64,000 nucleotides of DNA from Rhizophagus sp. LPA8_4_AMF (Eukaryota; Glomeromycota; Glomeromycetes; Glomerales; Glomeraceae), in the NCBI GenBank assembly GCA_021464525.1, contig JADRCO010000041.1, forward strand, positions 1-64,000. Direction: 5' to 3'. Numbering within the stretch: position 1 is the stretch's first letter; every line of letters starts with the position of its first letter. The notes under the pieces are model-generated. The model did not search any database. It had not been told where the DNA came from and was given only the letters and a program-made list of their open reading frames with translations. The position numbers and the translations under genes were made by a program. Below, piece after piece: positions 22,701 through 34,443 of the stretch.

Positions 22701-23512
22701 CTGTTTATTCATTTATTTTTTATTTTTTTATTTTTTTTTAAACAAAAAAAAAAACAGGGAAACAAAGAATTAGTCGTGAGTTTATTCCAAGCAGTAGTGT
22801 TATTACAATTTAATGACCTGAAGTTAAAAGAAAGAATTTCATATGAACACATTAAAGAACATACGGGAATTGGTTTGTAAGCTATTTATTTGATGTTCCT
22901 TTTGTTTATTTATTAACATGTGAATTTATTCGCGCCTATTTAGAGAAAAAAGAACTTGACCGTACGTTACAATCATTAGCATGTGGTAAGGTTCGCGTTC
23001 TTAAAAAACATCCAAAGGGACGTGATGTGAGTCCCACTGATTCTTTTAGTGTAGACGAAATGTTTGATGTCAAATTTTTCCGCATTAAAGTTAATGCTAT
23101 TCAAATGAAAGAAACGGTAAGTGTAAATAGAATCATCAGGAAAAAAATCATTTTCTTTATTTAACCTTATTTTGCTTGTGGTATAGTTGGAAGAAAATCA
23201 GGAAACTAATGAGCGTGTCTTCCTGGATCGACAATATCAAGTGGACGCTGCATTAGTCCGAATAATGAAAATGCGAAAGAAACTTAGTCATAATGAACTA
23301 GTTTCTGAATTATTGTTACAGTTAAAATTCAAAGCACAGGTAAATTCAAAGCTCAAGTAAATTACTATATTTTATATTTAAGTTGCAAATTCTAATTATT
23401 CTATTGTTTATTATAGGTATCAGATATTAAGAAACGTATAGAATCTTTGATAGAGCGTGAATACTTAGAAAGAGATAGTGAAGATCCATCAATACTTAAA
23501 TATTTGGCTTAA
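19782..23512 (+). CDS. CUL4: Cullin-4, scaffold of CRL4 ubiquitin ligases
   Basis: About a dozen exons encode a full cullin preceded by a low-complexity N-terminal extension (Asn, Ser and Ala runs) of about 110 residues. The segment [23 protein letters not shown], joined across the first intron (20152-20210), is characteristic of CUL4, which binds DDB1 through its N-terminus. The cullin repeats follow ([26 protein letters not shown]), then the cullin-homology core ([32 protein letters not shown]). The C-terminal winged helix holds the neddylation context [20 protein letters not shown], and the protein ends PSILKYLA. The enzyme would be nuclear, acting in DNA repair and replication control. 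Budding yeast has no canonical CUL4, so this supports an early-diverging fungus. Confidence 0.93.
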
Positions 23513-23825
23513 CTTTTTTATTTTCATTAATAGTAAGTTTATTAAATAACAATTTATTATGTTTAAACCCGTGATTATGTTTTTTTGATTGTTAAAAATT
23601 TTGCTAAATTTAAAGTTTCTCTTATCGAGTGAAATTTTCAATATATCACTTTATCGAGTTGTAGCTTGTAAATTAAACGTTACTAAAAACAGTTATCTTA
23701 CCATTATTTTTTAAATGATTTGCTACTTTTTTATATAAAGGAGTAAATAATAAATTATAAATTCAAAGATTAAAATACTCATGTGAATTGTAAGTAAAAT
23801 ATTATTCGAATTGTACATTTTTTTT
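23513..23825. other. Intergenic between convergent genes
   Basis: 3' flanks of cullin-4 and mL44; AT-rich, nothing recognised. Confidence 0.6.
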
Positions 23826-25176
23826 TTAACTTGCTGGTGTATCGCAAACTTTTGTCGGTATATAACTCATTTGTTTTTGATGCGTATCAATAGCGGATGG
23901 TAATGTAAAATCTTTAATTTCTTTAAAATAATAATTTAATAAAGCATTCTTTGCAGCCTATATTAAATTAAAAAGAAATCAATAAGGAATCTTAATTTTT
24001 TGTAATACAACTAATAGCTACCCTGAATTCCGCCATCTTCAAGCTACTACCAAACCCTTCAGCTAGCTTTTCGGTGTCCGAATATACACCGATGACGAAA
24101 ATGGGTTCCTTTGTTAAACGACCAGCTTCAAATAACAATCTATATTTTTGTTAAAATACGTTATATAACGTTCTAATTTAATTCTTTGCGATACAAGAAA
24201 TACCTAGAAATAGGTGGCTCTCGTCCTAGATGTCGCATTAACACGGATAAATCTTTTTTTGGTGTTTTGACATCATATACTTGTTGAATATCCAAATCTC
24301 TTGATAGCAAATAATCTTGGACAAACTTTCGTGCAGAATTTGGCCCCTATTAATGGAGTAAAAGTGAATAACAAATCCTTGTATGATAAGAGTGTATTAT
24401 TTTACTACTTGCTTTGTCTAAATATAATGCTCCAACAATTGCCTGTACAGCCTGAGCCATAACATATCCAATCTTATTGGAAATTTTGCGTGATTCGTAT
24501 AGAACATTATTTTCATCTGTAGATCCTGATTGATCCTCAACAGCAGATGAGATATATAAATCTGTCGACTGAATGAATTTTTATTTTAACGGAACATTTA
24601 CATGTAAAGAAAGGTGAGAAATAAACCAAACTAATTAAAAGGACCAACCTCAGACCACCTCACAACATACTTTAATCCAATTTCACTACCAAATGTTGAT
24701 AGAGTACCGATCCCATTATAAATTTTCACTATTTTTTCCAAGTAGTTTGTGTGCAATAATGGAAACTTCATATGAAAATATTCTGTAATATAAAGTTCTA
24801 TCGCGCACTTCCCTAAGTGAATAAAAGAAGGTTTTTAATTTACAAAACTTGCTAATTGGTAAGTTCTAAAACTAAACGTGCCTAGTTCTTTAAAGCGTTG
24901 GTTTGGTGATAAATTAGTATCTGAAAAGCTTTTATGCGTAACGGCTTGCAGTAATATTTTGGGGTCAGAAAAATCAAGATGCATACGCGCTGCAAACGCG
25001 TATAATGATGGTGATATTACATCCTTTTGGTCCTTATGTGTTATTTTGTTTTTTTCTTCGATATTAAACGTATTAGTGTTTGAAAAGGAACGAATTGTAA
25101 CAAAACGATTGTGACGCAATAAAATATTCCTATTGATAATTGAATAATTTTTAACCAACGAAAACAACGAAAACAT
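23826..25176 (-). CDS. Mitochondrial large-subunit ribosomal protein mL44 (yeast MrpL3)
   Basis: A multi-exon gene whose first exon gives MFSLFSLVKNYSIINRNILL, a typical mitochondrial presequence rich in Arg, Ser and Asn. It then enters an RNase III-like fold (LQAVTHKSFSD; QRFKELG; SNKIGYVMAQAVQAIVGALY). A dsRBD-like end follows (LLFEAGRLTKEPIFVIGVYS; AEGFGSSLKMAEFRAAKNAL). The last exon ends HQKQMSYIPTKVCDTPAS. In this family the RNase III fold is structural: the Glu/Asp set expected of an active RNase III signature is not seen at ERLEFLGD-like position, which here reads RFKELGTF. The boundary after exon 1 (acceptor near 24810) is the least certain. It belongs to the mitoribosome near the exit tunnel. 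Confidence 0.82.
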
Positions 25177-25434
25177 CGAAAATTATCTATTACGCGATTA
25201 ATGATGAAAAAAAAAAAAAAAAATTTTGCGCCCACTTAAATTCAACATGTACGACAGTATTTAATGATGAAATGTGCATTTAGTTTTTACATATAACGCA
25301 TTTTTGTCGACAAATTACAAATTACACTACACTCCTTTAAAAAAAAGTCTTTTCTCTGAGAGAAAAAAAAAATTATATTTTATCAAACACCGCCAATATC
25401 TTTGCCTTATTTTCTTAGCTTAACATTTTAAGCA
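25177..25434. promoter_or_regulatory. 258-bp bidirectional upstream region, mL44 / TBC1D20
   Basis: Two divergent start codons (25176 minus, 25435 plus) share this short region, which holds a 17-base A run near 25205 and A/T tracts near 25340-25375. Co-regulation is possible but not shown by any motif. Confidence 0.45.
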
Positions 25435-27103
25435 ATGCCAAAGAAAAATAAAACTAATTTGCGAAGGAGAATTGTCAGTTCGAAGAAAGGTCCGCAGGAA
25501 AGAATAAATCAGATCAATGAAGCTTTGATGAAAAAGAACATACCCGAACTTCGAAAGTTGGCAACTACAGGTCCTGGTTTGGTCAATGATGGGTTACGAC
25601 GGTTATGTTGGTAAGTAAGACGATTTTTGTAAACAAATTGTCGTGTTAATTTATATTTTCAATTTAGGCCATTACTTTTACATTGCGAACCTTGCGATAA
25701 GAAAGATCTTCGAGGTTTGAAGTAATTTCCAATTAGATTATTCAAACTATTTATTTCCAATTAAACTGATTAATGATTGTTTTTATAGAGAAACATAAAG
25801 ACGAGCGTCAAGTTCTACTTGATGTTGATCGGTCTTTTGTCCATTATCCTAAAGGTAAATGTTAGTATTTGGATGTTTGAATTATTCGTCGATTGTCATT
25901 TTAATATCATTTCATAACAAGGGCTAAATAATGCTACGAAAAAACATATGCAATCCGAATTGAAAGACGTTATCGTAGGAATTTTACGGAGGCATCCCAA
26001 GCTTGCATATTATCAGGTATGGAGTTGATAGCTAACATGCTTGCCATTCGTTCAAATTAATTACAATCGTTATTAACATAATTATATTAGGGATTCCATG
26101 ATGTATGTTCAGTTCTTCTACTTGTATTGGGAAATAAAGAATCTGCTATTAAGGCAGGAGAGAATATTGCAATGTTTTTATTAAGATATCCTTATTTATA
26201 TCGAATATATTAATTCGCTACATTTATTTGCGATTCCTTAACTCCGATGAACGGATGCGATGCTCGATTCATTAGAACCTATTATGAAGCAACTTACTCT
26301 TTTGAACACGTTGATTCGATTGGAAGACCCAGCAATTGCAGATTTTCTTGAAAAGTCAAATACTTTACCGTATTTTTGCCTTAGTTGGGTTATAACTTGG
26401 TGTAGTCATGATGTTCGAGATTTATCGAAAGTTGTTCGTTTATTCGATTTTTTCATCTCATCAGATCCTTTAATTTCAATATACTTATCTGCTAGAGTAA
26501 GTAATATTAATTATATTAAATTTTTATGTATTATTAAATATAAATTATTAATGATATATATAATAACAGGTTGTCATTAGCCGTCACAAAGAATTATTAG
26601 CGCTAGAGTGTGATGGTGCAATAGTTCATACATTTTTATCAAAATTTCCTCAGTATATTGATATAGATGAACTGATTTCAAAAACAATTCAACTGTATGA
26701 TAAGTACAGAAAGTACTGTCCTCTTGTACTTAAAAAGGCAATCAATGAAGCGTTGGATGAAACGTACTTATTTGTCAATTATTTTTTTTTTTTAAGAAAA
26801 AATTTAATTAATTTAATCTTAATATTTATTAGATCCTGTGCCAAATTATACGAACAACAGTGGTTAAAATTAAAAGTTGACGAACCCATCAATTATTTGG
26901 CTATGGATAAGATTCTTTCTTTGCCCTATTCAGCTAAAAAATCTATGCAAATTAAAAATTCAGAGAAACCAAATATACTAAATAAAAAACGAGTAGTCAT
27001 GGTGTTAATATGCGCTACTCTTTTTTATTGGTTATTTAATAAAATTTTAATATCACTCTATGAACAAAACCATAAAAATCAATTATTAAATCAACATAAT
27101 TAG
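25435..27103 (+). CDS. TBC1D20-like Rab GAP, tail-anchored (yeast Gyp8-like)
   Basis: The spliced protein is about 390 residues, close to human TBC1D20. It begins MPKKNKTNLRRRIVSS and enters the TBC domain at LRKLATTGPGLVNDGLRRLCWP. The catalytic arginine is in LLDVDRSFVHYPKG and the catalytic glutamine in AYYQGFHDVCS, the two-finger mechanism of TBC GAPs. FCLSWVITWCSHDVRDLSKV and VVRLFDFF continue the family pattern. A C-terminal hydrophobic helix (VVMVLICATLFYWLFNKIL) makes it a tail-anchored ER/Golgi protein, fitting a Rab1/Ypt1 GAP. Introns are GT-AG except 26186-26252, which starts ATATCCTT and ends AC and looks U12-type. The last intron is 26766-26832 approximately. Confidence 0.9.
26186..26252 (+). 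other. Probable U12-type AT-AC intron
   Basis: No GT donor is available where the TBC frame requires an intron. The sequence instead begins ATATCCTT, contains TTCCTTAAC at 26234-26242 and ends GAAC 10 bases later. All three match the minor-spliceosome 5' site, branch site and AC 3' end. Splicing 26185 to 26253 restores FLLRDAMLDSLEPI, which aligns with the TBC1D20 family. Confidence 0.8.
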
Positions 27104-27732
27104 AGCAAAAAAAAAAGAAAAAAAAATATATATATATATTGTTAGAATTATTATTTATAACTAGAAAAAATATCAATCACCGAAATTATAGAAATATGAG
27201 CTAGACTTAGTATGGTGTAAGTTACATAAATTATAATGCGTTATAATTGATATAAACTTATTTATCATTCCCATACTCGTATTGCAAATTTTTTTAATTT
27301 AGATTTTATTAGAATTTTACAATAATAGAATGTTTCGGTTATAGAATATATAAGAATATAATATTTGCACGAAGTTGGTGGAATTCAATCGATCGTAAAA
27401 CGCATAGGATTTTTGAATTAAAAGATTTTATTAAAATTTCCGCCGTGTGAAAAAACGCGTTTATTGAAAGTGCAACACACGAATACACGAAATAGTCGAA
27501 ATACGCGAGATGCTCGAGGTAAACAATATCAGATAATCATCAAGGCTTATCTGTTATCTGTTATAGGTTATCATGCAGTGATTGTAGTAGGAACAGTTTA
27601 CAACATTATTTTAGTTTAAATTGTTAATTTTAATTTCACGCGCCAAGCATTTTCTTATAAATACTTTTATTCTACCTTTTTACAAAGAGCGAAAGTCGTA
27701 TATAAAACGTTGATAAAGAAAAAAGAAGTTAA
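27104..27732. other. Intergenic and upstream region of the next gene
   Basis: AT-rich, with a TA microsatellite at about 27125-27140. An ACGCGT word (MCB-like, as in fungal G1/S promoters) lies near 27455 and TTATCTGTTATCTG direct repeats near 27547. No gene seen. Confidence 0.5.
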
Positions 27733-29408
27733 ATGTCATACGCTCAACCTCGTTTAGGTGCTTATAACACTACTCAATTTCGCTTTTCACAACAACCCAA
27801 TCAGCCTATTATTATTAGTTCTCTGCCTAGAACCAGGTTAAATGGTTCTGTACAGGGTATGGTAACCTCTCAAAAGAGCGTTCCTAATTCCGTAACTCAA
27901 ATAGCAGAAACTAAAAGACTTGCAGCTGATAGGGAGGTTATAGTTTTGTCTTCAGATTCTGACTCTGATACCGAAACTAGAAGACCTGTTGTGTCTAGAG
28001 AAATTAAAGGTAAAGAGAAAGAAAATGTTAGTGATGCTAATAAAGGGATGAGAAATAAAAATTTGAATTCATCGATAGATCATAATAGTGATGTAATTCG
28101 AAATAGTGTAGTTGACGAAGATAATCGTCAGCGTAAGGTTATTGATTCTTTTTCGAACAATACAATTAAATCAAAATCCACACACGAAAGTACCAATAAA
28201 AAAAACCTTCTTGATGACTATAAATTAGTTCAGTCGAATGAAGGAAAACCTTCATTATCCCAAATTGCTAACCCAGTTAGGGTTTTTTTGAATATATTGG
28301 AAGATCATAAAACCAATATAGAGTTTTTTGATATCATAGTCGATTTTACTAGGATTTATCTTGAAATTTATAATGAAGATAAACGAATTATTACAAAAAT
28401 AAGCGACTTTCAAACTCTTGTGGTTGATTTGATATATTGTTTAATGTCGAGGATGAAAGGTAAAAATTTAAATATATAGTTACATAGTAACCGGTTTTTT
28501 TTCATTATTATTACAACTCGAAAAATCTTTTTTTTATTCAGATGACCATTACATGGCAACATCAGAAAGATTTAAGCAAATCGAATTGCTTGCACGGAAA
28601 GCTATCGAAGTTATTGATAAATTAAAAGAGACAGGTTTAAATTATAGGATATGAGTTTCTCTTCATGTTTATATTGTAAATTATTAATCGAAATATTATC
28701 ATTTGTAACATATTAGGCGATGTTATGAAAAGAATAGAATATCATAAGGAAACTCAACTTCATGATGAAGGAAAAAGAAGAAATAGTGAAGAAGTAAATT
28801 CACAAGATAGCAAGCGAAGAAAACAAGGTGACAATAGAAGATTTGTACATGGAGGAGAAAGATTAAAAACATACAAGTTAGAGGAACAAGATAGACGTGA
28901 AGGACAAAAAAGACGGGAACAACTAAAGCCACATGAAGAAAAGAGATTACGTGATGAACTTGAAAAAGAACTAGTGCGAAAAAATTGGCAAGAATTAGAA
29001 AAACAAATGAAATCACAGGTGAACAAAGTTCCGTCATCTAGAAGGCCTGATCATTCTTCTATGCCAGCACCTTCGCAATTCAATGATATTCGGCCAAGAG
29101 AGAAAACTGGTGGTGAAGCAGATTTCGTGAATTTACTGGCAGAACCTTTACATGAATTGATCACGACTCAACTTGTATATGATTTGTACAAGGACTTTAC
29201 TCCATTTCATTTAAGTCAAACAGTTGGTAAATGTACCGTTAATAAAATATTTAGACTCAATAATTCTGAAAGAGAAGAGTATTGTAAACAATTATATCGT
29301 CAGTATATCAATTCTAGTATGAAAAGTACAACTAGTGTTCTCGAGAGTTGGATCAAAACTAGGATCTCAGAAACTGCGAGACCTTATCTCTCTAGTAAAA
29401 AACGATAA
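27733..29408 (+). CDS. Uncharacterised charged nuclear-type protein with SIM-like motif
   Basis: Three exons are inferred: 27733 to about 28459, about 28542-28631, and from about 28715 to 29408; exact junctions are approximate. I recognise no family. Near residue 73 the hydrophobic-acidic string REVIVLSSDSDSD fits a phospho-regulated SUMO-interacting motif. A folded helical-looking block lies at residues 180-245 (FLNILEDHKTNIEFFDIIVD and onward). A very charged Lys/Glu/Arg coiled region follows (residues 280-370). The last 100 residues again look folded (NLLAEPLHELITTQLVYDLY; SVLESWIKTRISETA). The composition suggests a nuclear protein; the ACGCGT word upstream would fit cell-cycle control. 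Both are inference. Confidence 0.65.
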
Positions 29409-30892
29409 AGATATAACAAAGAATTGGAGTATCATTGAATATAATAAAATGGCTTGAATTTTAGATAAATAATTTTATTGATATTGAATCATTTATTGTG
29501 TTTATAATAACGGGAATAATTTAACGAAAATATCAAACTTTTCTTCCCTTTATTTTTATTTTATTTTTTATTTTTCAAGGATGACGTGAAGCGAGCTTGA
29601 TATGAAATTAACAATGAGGTATTTCCTTTTTTCGTAATTTTTTTCATGTAAATATTTTCTTTTTTTTTCCACTATTTAAGTTAAAAGATTAAAAAATTAG
29701 ATTTATATTACTCGTGATTGTCTGTTAATTATTTTATTTGTAATCAAATTAAATTTTAATTTATCTATAAAATTAAACAAATCTGCAACGTTGTACGAGC
29801 ATTATGTAAAAAAAACTGATAAACATGTGATAAAAGCTTATAATGTGATTTTAAATTTTGTGTTAGGATAATAAAAACAGTCCTAATCTCTATCCTTACC
29901 AAAAAAAATAACTGATTGGCAGAATTAAAATGGCTCACAAGGTTATAGATCATCTTTGATTAATCGTAATAATCAGAACTTCGGCATAAGAGCAAATTCT
30001 TTATAAAATAGAAGTATAAAAATTTTGACTTTAGCTTTTAGTAATTGAAAATTAAATTAAGAAAAAGGGTGAGGTTTATTTGTTCTCTATTTTTATACCT
30101 CTTATTTGGAATATTAATTTCAGATGAGAATTAATTTTTTTTTATTGAAGTTCAAAGGAGGGTTTGATTATATAATCTCATTACTTGATGATTTTTCTTG
30201 CAATTTTGATTTCCCGGCTAATTTTTCGGTAAAGATATATATATAAAAAATAATTTATTCATAAAAAGTGTCACAAAATCACGTTCGCGAATTAATATTG
30301 AAAGGAGAAAAACTCTTTTAGTTATTACCGAACTCAAGCACATGAAGATAAAAACATACATATGATAATTAAATTTGTATTTTTTTTTATTGTACCTTAT
30401 TTTTTTAAAAAAGAAATCGTATAAAAATGATTAAAATCAAGATTCAGAGATATAAAGGGTTCCTTTTTATGGAAAAAACTAGTTCATATAAAGTATTATT
30501 TCTCGCGATTAAGTTAACATGACATCTCGTGTTATTAAACTTTTTAAGCTTTTTATGAAATTATTATGAATTACAACTCGTGAAAGTTAGTTTTTCATAA
30601 AAATAATGTCGTTACAAATATTGAAAATCTCCATATGAATATTATGTATTTCTCTATCAGGATATCAAATTTCTTGATACCATTTATAAATTCTTTTATA
30701 CACACATATATAAGTATTAGTTTTTATCATCTGAAAATTTCCCGGATCTCTGATTATTATTACTTATACATATATATAAGAGTGGGTTGACCTAATTTTT
30801 GGAGAAATTTTTATGAAATTTTATGAAGTTTATCGACGCAGTGTACGAATTGTAGCGAACAAAATATACATAAATTATATATATATATAAAA
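29409..30892. other. Long AT-rich intergenic region
   Basis: About 1.5 kb without a supported gene. It has A/T tracts and a TA-rich stretch immediately before the next start (30870-30890). Short open frames here are low complexity. Confidence 0.6.
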
Positions 30893-31675
30893 ATGCTCAC
30901 ACGAATTTCTTCGGCTACTGCAGAAACTGCCTTTTCCATTCATTCCACCATTTCTAGTAAACTCGCGTATAATTACAATAAATTTAATGAAACTTATCCT
31001 TCTTTATCATCAACCATCAATGATGGGACCAATTACATATATTCGCTTCCTGCTTCAATTGGAGATAAAATTAGTTCCTATGCATCTGTTCTTCAACCGG
31101 TAGATGGTTCTGAAGAAAGAGAGATTACTAAAACTCCTCCCAACGAAAATTTAGGCGAGAATGTCATCCAGTTGAATGACGAAAGGATTGAACTTGTCAA
31201 CCATATTTTAGACCTCTATAATAAGCCCTCGAAAGAGTGCTTCAAACATTATGATGACAATGTTATATTTGAAGACCCGCTTAAATATACGACCGGGTTG
31301 TCAAACTTGAAGGCACAATTCTACGGGACACTAAAAATACCCGTAAAATCCATCATTATTAACTACAAGATTCTTGAGAACACTCCAAATGTTCTAAGAA
31401 TCAGTTTAAGGCAAAAATATTTACTTCCATTCATCAGTCGCGCTTTCGTGCTAGAAAGTGAGATAATTTTGGAATTCAAAGAAAACAAGATTTGTAAGCA
31501 TACGGACATGTGGTACGGTCAACCACCGATCGCCCAAGGCGAGGTGAGTAGTTTTAAATAGGAATTAAATCTCTTTTTGTTAAACTTGTTTATCTAATCT
31601 TTTATTTATTTTATTTAGATATTACGAAAGGGAGCCGCTAGGATTGTGTGCACTCTCGTTAAAGTTCCCGAATAA
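30893..31675 (+). CDS. NTF2-like (SnoaL-like) fold protein
   Basis: Two exons, 30893 to about 31541 and 31620-31675, joined across a GTGAGT...TTTAG intron, give a protein of about 234 residues ending ARIVCTLVKVPE. The first 90 residues are Ser/Thr/Ala-rich. The rest has the helix-then-curved-sheet pattern of NTF2-like proteins: LVNHILDLYNKPSKECFKHY, then VIFEDPLKYTTGLSNLKAQF, and late strands ending HTDMWYGQPP. Fungal NTF2-like proteins of this size are common and mostly uncharacterised. Neither a catalytic site nor a targeting signal is certain. Confidence 0.6.
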
Positions 31676-31830
31676 ACGAAAAATTCTCGGTTTATACATT
31701 CATTTATCCAAATTTTTTTTCTTACTTGCATTCGTCATTTTTATTTATTAGCATATTTTTTATATTTATGATTGTATTTATTTTTCTTTTTTCTTTATTC
31801 AAGATTAAAATAAATTTATGATAACTTTCT

Positions 31831-32431
31831 TTAAGAATTAATTGAAAATTTGTGTCTAAAAAAAAAAAATAATAATAAAATAAAATATTTCCAAATGTTA
31901 TGCTTTTTTTAAACTTCAGAAAGTTGATATATGCTTGCTTACCCACAATTGGGACAATGATAAAAAACGGTTTGTCCTTCATCGGCTGATCTTAATTGCA
32001 TTGTATGATAATTCATTTCATCGTTTTCACATTTTGGACACTTTTCCTTTATCTAAAACAACGAAGATAATTGAAAATTGAATCGATAAGTCATATGAAA
32101 AGAAAATTATTTATTTGACATACTCTTGCGCTTTCTTCTTTGTACCTATCCAGTTGTTGAATTTTTGAGCGGCGTAATCGTAATTTCGAAGGAAATGATT
32201 TTGGATTACTTTTTGTTACAATTATTATATCTTCATATTCTAAATGGGTGATATAATATTTGAAATTATAATCCAAAAGAAAAAAAAATTTTTTTTTTTT
32301 AAATTACCGGCTGCATCCTTTTTTGCATTACATGCTAAACATTCCAAAACATCATCACCAGTATTTATCATTAATGTACCACATCTGTGACAAAATATTG
32401 GCCCCGAAGAAATTTTTAAGTCAGGATCCAT
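31831..32431 (-). CDS. RPA12: RNA polymerase I subunit RPA12
   Basis: Four exons are inferred. The protein starts MDPDLKISSGPIFCHRCGTL, the N-terminal zinc ribbon (CHRC ... CLAC). A linker follows (EYEDIIIVTKSNPKSFPSK). The C-terminal TFIIS-like ribbon is KCPKCENDEM, YHTMQLRSADEGQTVFYHCP and NCG-HKFSINS. The acidic tip RSADEGQT is the catalytic hairpin used for transcript cleavage. The last coding exon, from about 31858 to the stop at 31833-31831, is short and supplies only HKFSINS. Without that splice the frame would stop right after the final Cys pair. The length of about 120 residues is normal. It acts in the nucleolus. Confidence 0.9.
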
Positions 32432-32601
32432 TTTAACTCTGAAAAGAGAAAGTAATATGGGATCGAAAATAAAAAACAATTCTTGCCTTTGCCGCAGTAA
32501 ACTAATTGCAATTTATAATCACATGGTAACACAACCAGGTTTATTAACTGAAAAAAAGAAATTATTTATGATTTATTAAAAGTGAAAAACTAAGAAATTA
32601 T

Positions 32602-33676
32602 TTAATCTTCATCCATAGGATCTCCCAAGCCTTCATTCTGAGAAACATTTCTCACAGATGATTGTTGATTCTTTTGAAAAAAGAATGATATTTTTTTTTG
32701 TTTAGGATCGTAAATGGCACTACCAATACCACCTTGTTGCCTAACTAATCCACGAAGATGTTCAATATAATTATTTCTAATTATTTCCACATGTAAAGGT
32801 TCTTGTTCATGATTATTAAATGTGTGAATTTTTATCGTAAATATAGAAGTATTATGTAAAGGAATAAATTGCCATTGTTGTTGATAACGTAAAATTGTTT
32901 TATGTATCAATAAAGCATTTAAGAATTCATTTATGAAAATTGAATGTGATACAATTAATATATGTGGATGCTCTTGGTGAAAAGAGAAATCTTTATGTTG
33001 AGAATTGATTTTTTGTTGTTGCTGGTAATATGATAATAAGTCTGATAGAAATGACATGGCTCTATTGAAAACATCCTCTAATGATTCCGCTCCTTCGCCA
33101 ACAAACTTAATTAAACGTCGGTCTGGAGGTGTTAAGGCATATTTTACTGGTAAAGTGTTTGGTTTATCCTCAAAATAACCGAAATGTTGTTCCCTTAAAC
33201 GAATCTCTGAATATAATTCTATTGGATTTGTGCTGAAATTAATATTTCGTGATAAGATTAATTTAGCGGTAGATATTGTTCTTATTAAATCACTCGTTAT
33301 TACAGATGTAAACTGTTCACAGGAAGGTTAGTAATAATATATGAGAATTTGAAGAAAAGAACGATGAAAAAAAGCTAACCTTTTCGTGTTTTAATGCTTC
33401 TCCGGCTTGTTCAGCTTGCTATTATTAATCAATTCCAGTTAAATAAGATAAATAATAATTAAAATGATAAATAAAATTAACTTTATAATTATACCTGAGC
33501 ACCAAAATTTGTTAATGGACTATTGGTATGTCCTTGCCAACGTTGTTGAACATTTCCAACACTTTCCCCACTAAAAAAAGAAAAATAAATTATTTTCTTT
33601 ACTTCTCATATTAGTACGTGTTAAATATGGTAAAAAATTGTTTAACTTACTGTCTCACTATTGTTATAGTAAGCAT
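32602..33676 (-). CDS. Histidine phosphatase (phosphoglycerate-mutase-like)
   Basis: The first exon is only MLTITIVR plus two bases of a codon. Splicing adds the T that completes the catalytic His, giving VRHGESVGN, the RHG motif of the family. Further blocks are QGHTNSPLTNFGAQQAEQAG, TSVITSDLIRTISTA, an acid/Arg segment LREQHFGYFEDKP, and the second catalytic His in ILIVSHSIFINEFLNALL. The protein ends in a Gln-rich tail and DPMDED. A Gln-rich insert (YYQQQQKINSQHKD) precedes the second His. The substrate cannot be read from the sequence. Five or so exons; the Gln-rich C-terminal part of about 70 residues is unusual for the family. Confidence 0.85.
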
Positions 33677-33937
33677 TCTTAATTAAGGACGTGTTTTGAT
33701 TATAATATTTGTGATTTACGTGAAGGAGAATTTAAATACATAACCATGTTCTTGCCCAATCAGATTAAATACATTAATTACTAATCAAGTTCAATGCGAT
33801 ACACGAATAAATGACGAATTACATATTTAATTCTATTTTCATACGCAGATCTACTATATTACAAGGCTATTGAATGCAAAAGTATTTTTTTCGAGCTTTC
33901 ACTTTTTTTTTTAATTCCTTATCAAAAAGTTTCAAAA
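33677..33937. promoter_or_regulatory. 261-bp bidirectional upstream region, histidine phosphatase / SVIP
   Basis: Short region between divergent start codons. No specific element identified. Confidence 0.4.
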
Positions 33938-34362
33938 ATGGGTAATATATTTAGCAGTTGTTTTCAATTTAAAAAGACGAAATCGCAAGGCCATAGACTT
34001 GGGGGTAATAATACTACTACAATTGGTAGCAGTACGAGTGAAAGAGGAGGGAAAACAAATGAACAATCATTGAAAACAAATGAACAATCGTTGAACGGTG
34101 GTGGTAGAACTACGGGAGGCAGTGGAGGAGCACCTTCTAGAGAAGATATGCTTGCTGCCGCTCAAAAAAGACAAGACGAAGTTAGTAAAATTATTATATT
34201 TCCGTAATAATGTGAGAGTTATTAATTCTTTCTTATTCTTTATAAGGCGAGATCAAAAGGAGTACAAAAAGGTGGAGGCAAATTAAGTAAGAAACTTGAA
34301 GATCAACAAAAAAATCCGAATCAACCTGATTTAATTTCTTCAGATTCAAATTTACAAGTAAG

Positions 34363-34398
<36 letters not shown>

Positions 34399-34399
34399 T

Positions 34400-34443
<44 letters not shown>

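Noticed and set aside
28723-29037. Hydrophobic minus-strand frames resembling membrane proteins
   Set aside because: They are antisense to the Lys/Glu-rich part of the 27733-29408 gene; complementing purine-rich codons makes false hydrophobic frames.
31722-31982. RPA12 ending directly after the last Cys pair, or a separate 86-residue gene
   Set aside because: A GTAAGC donor and a TTTTAG acceptor add HKFSINS, the usual end of the family; the long frame is intron and 3' flank.
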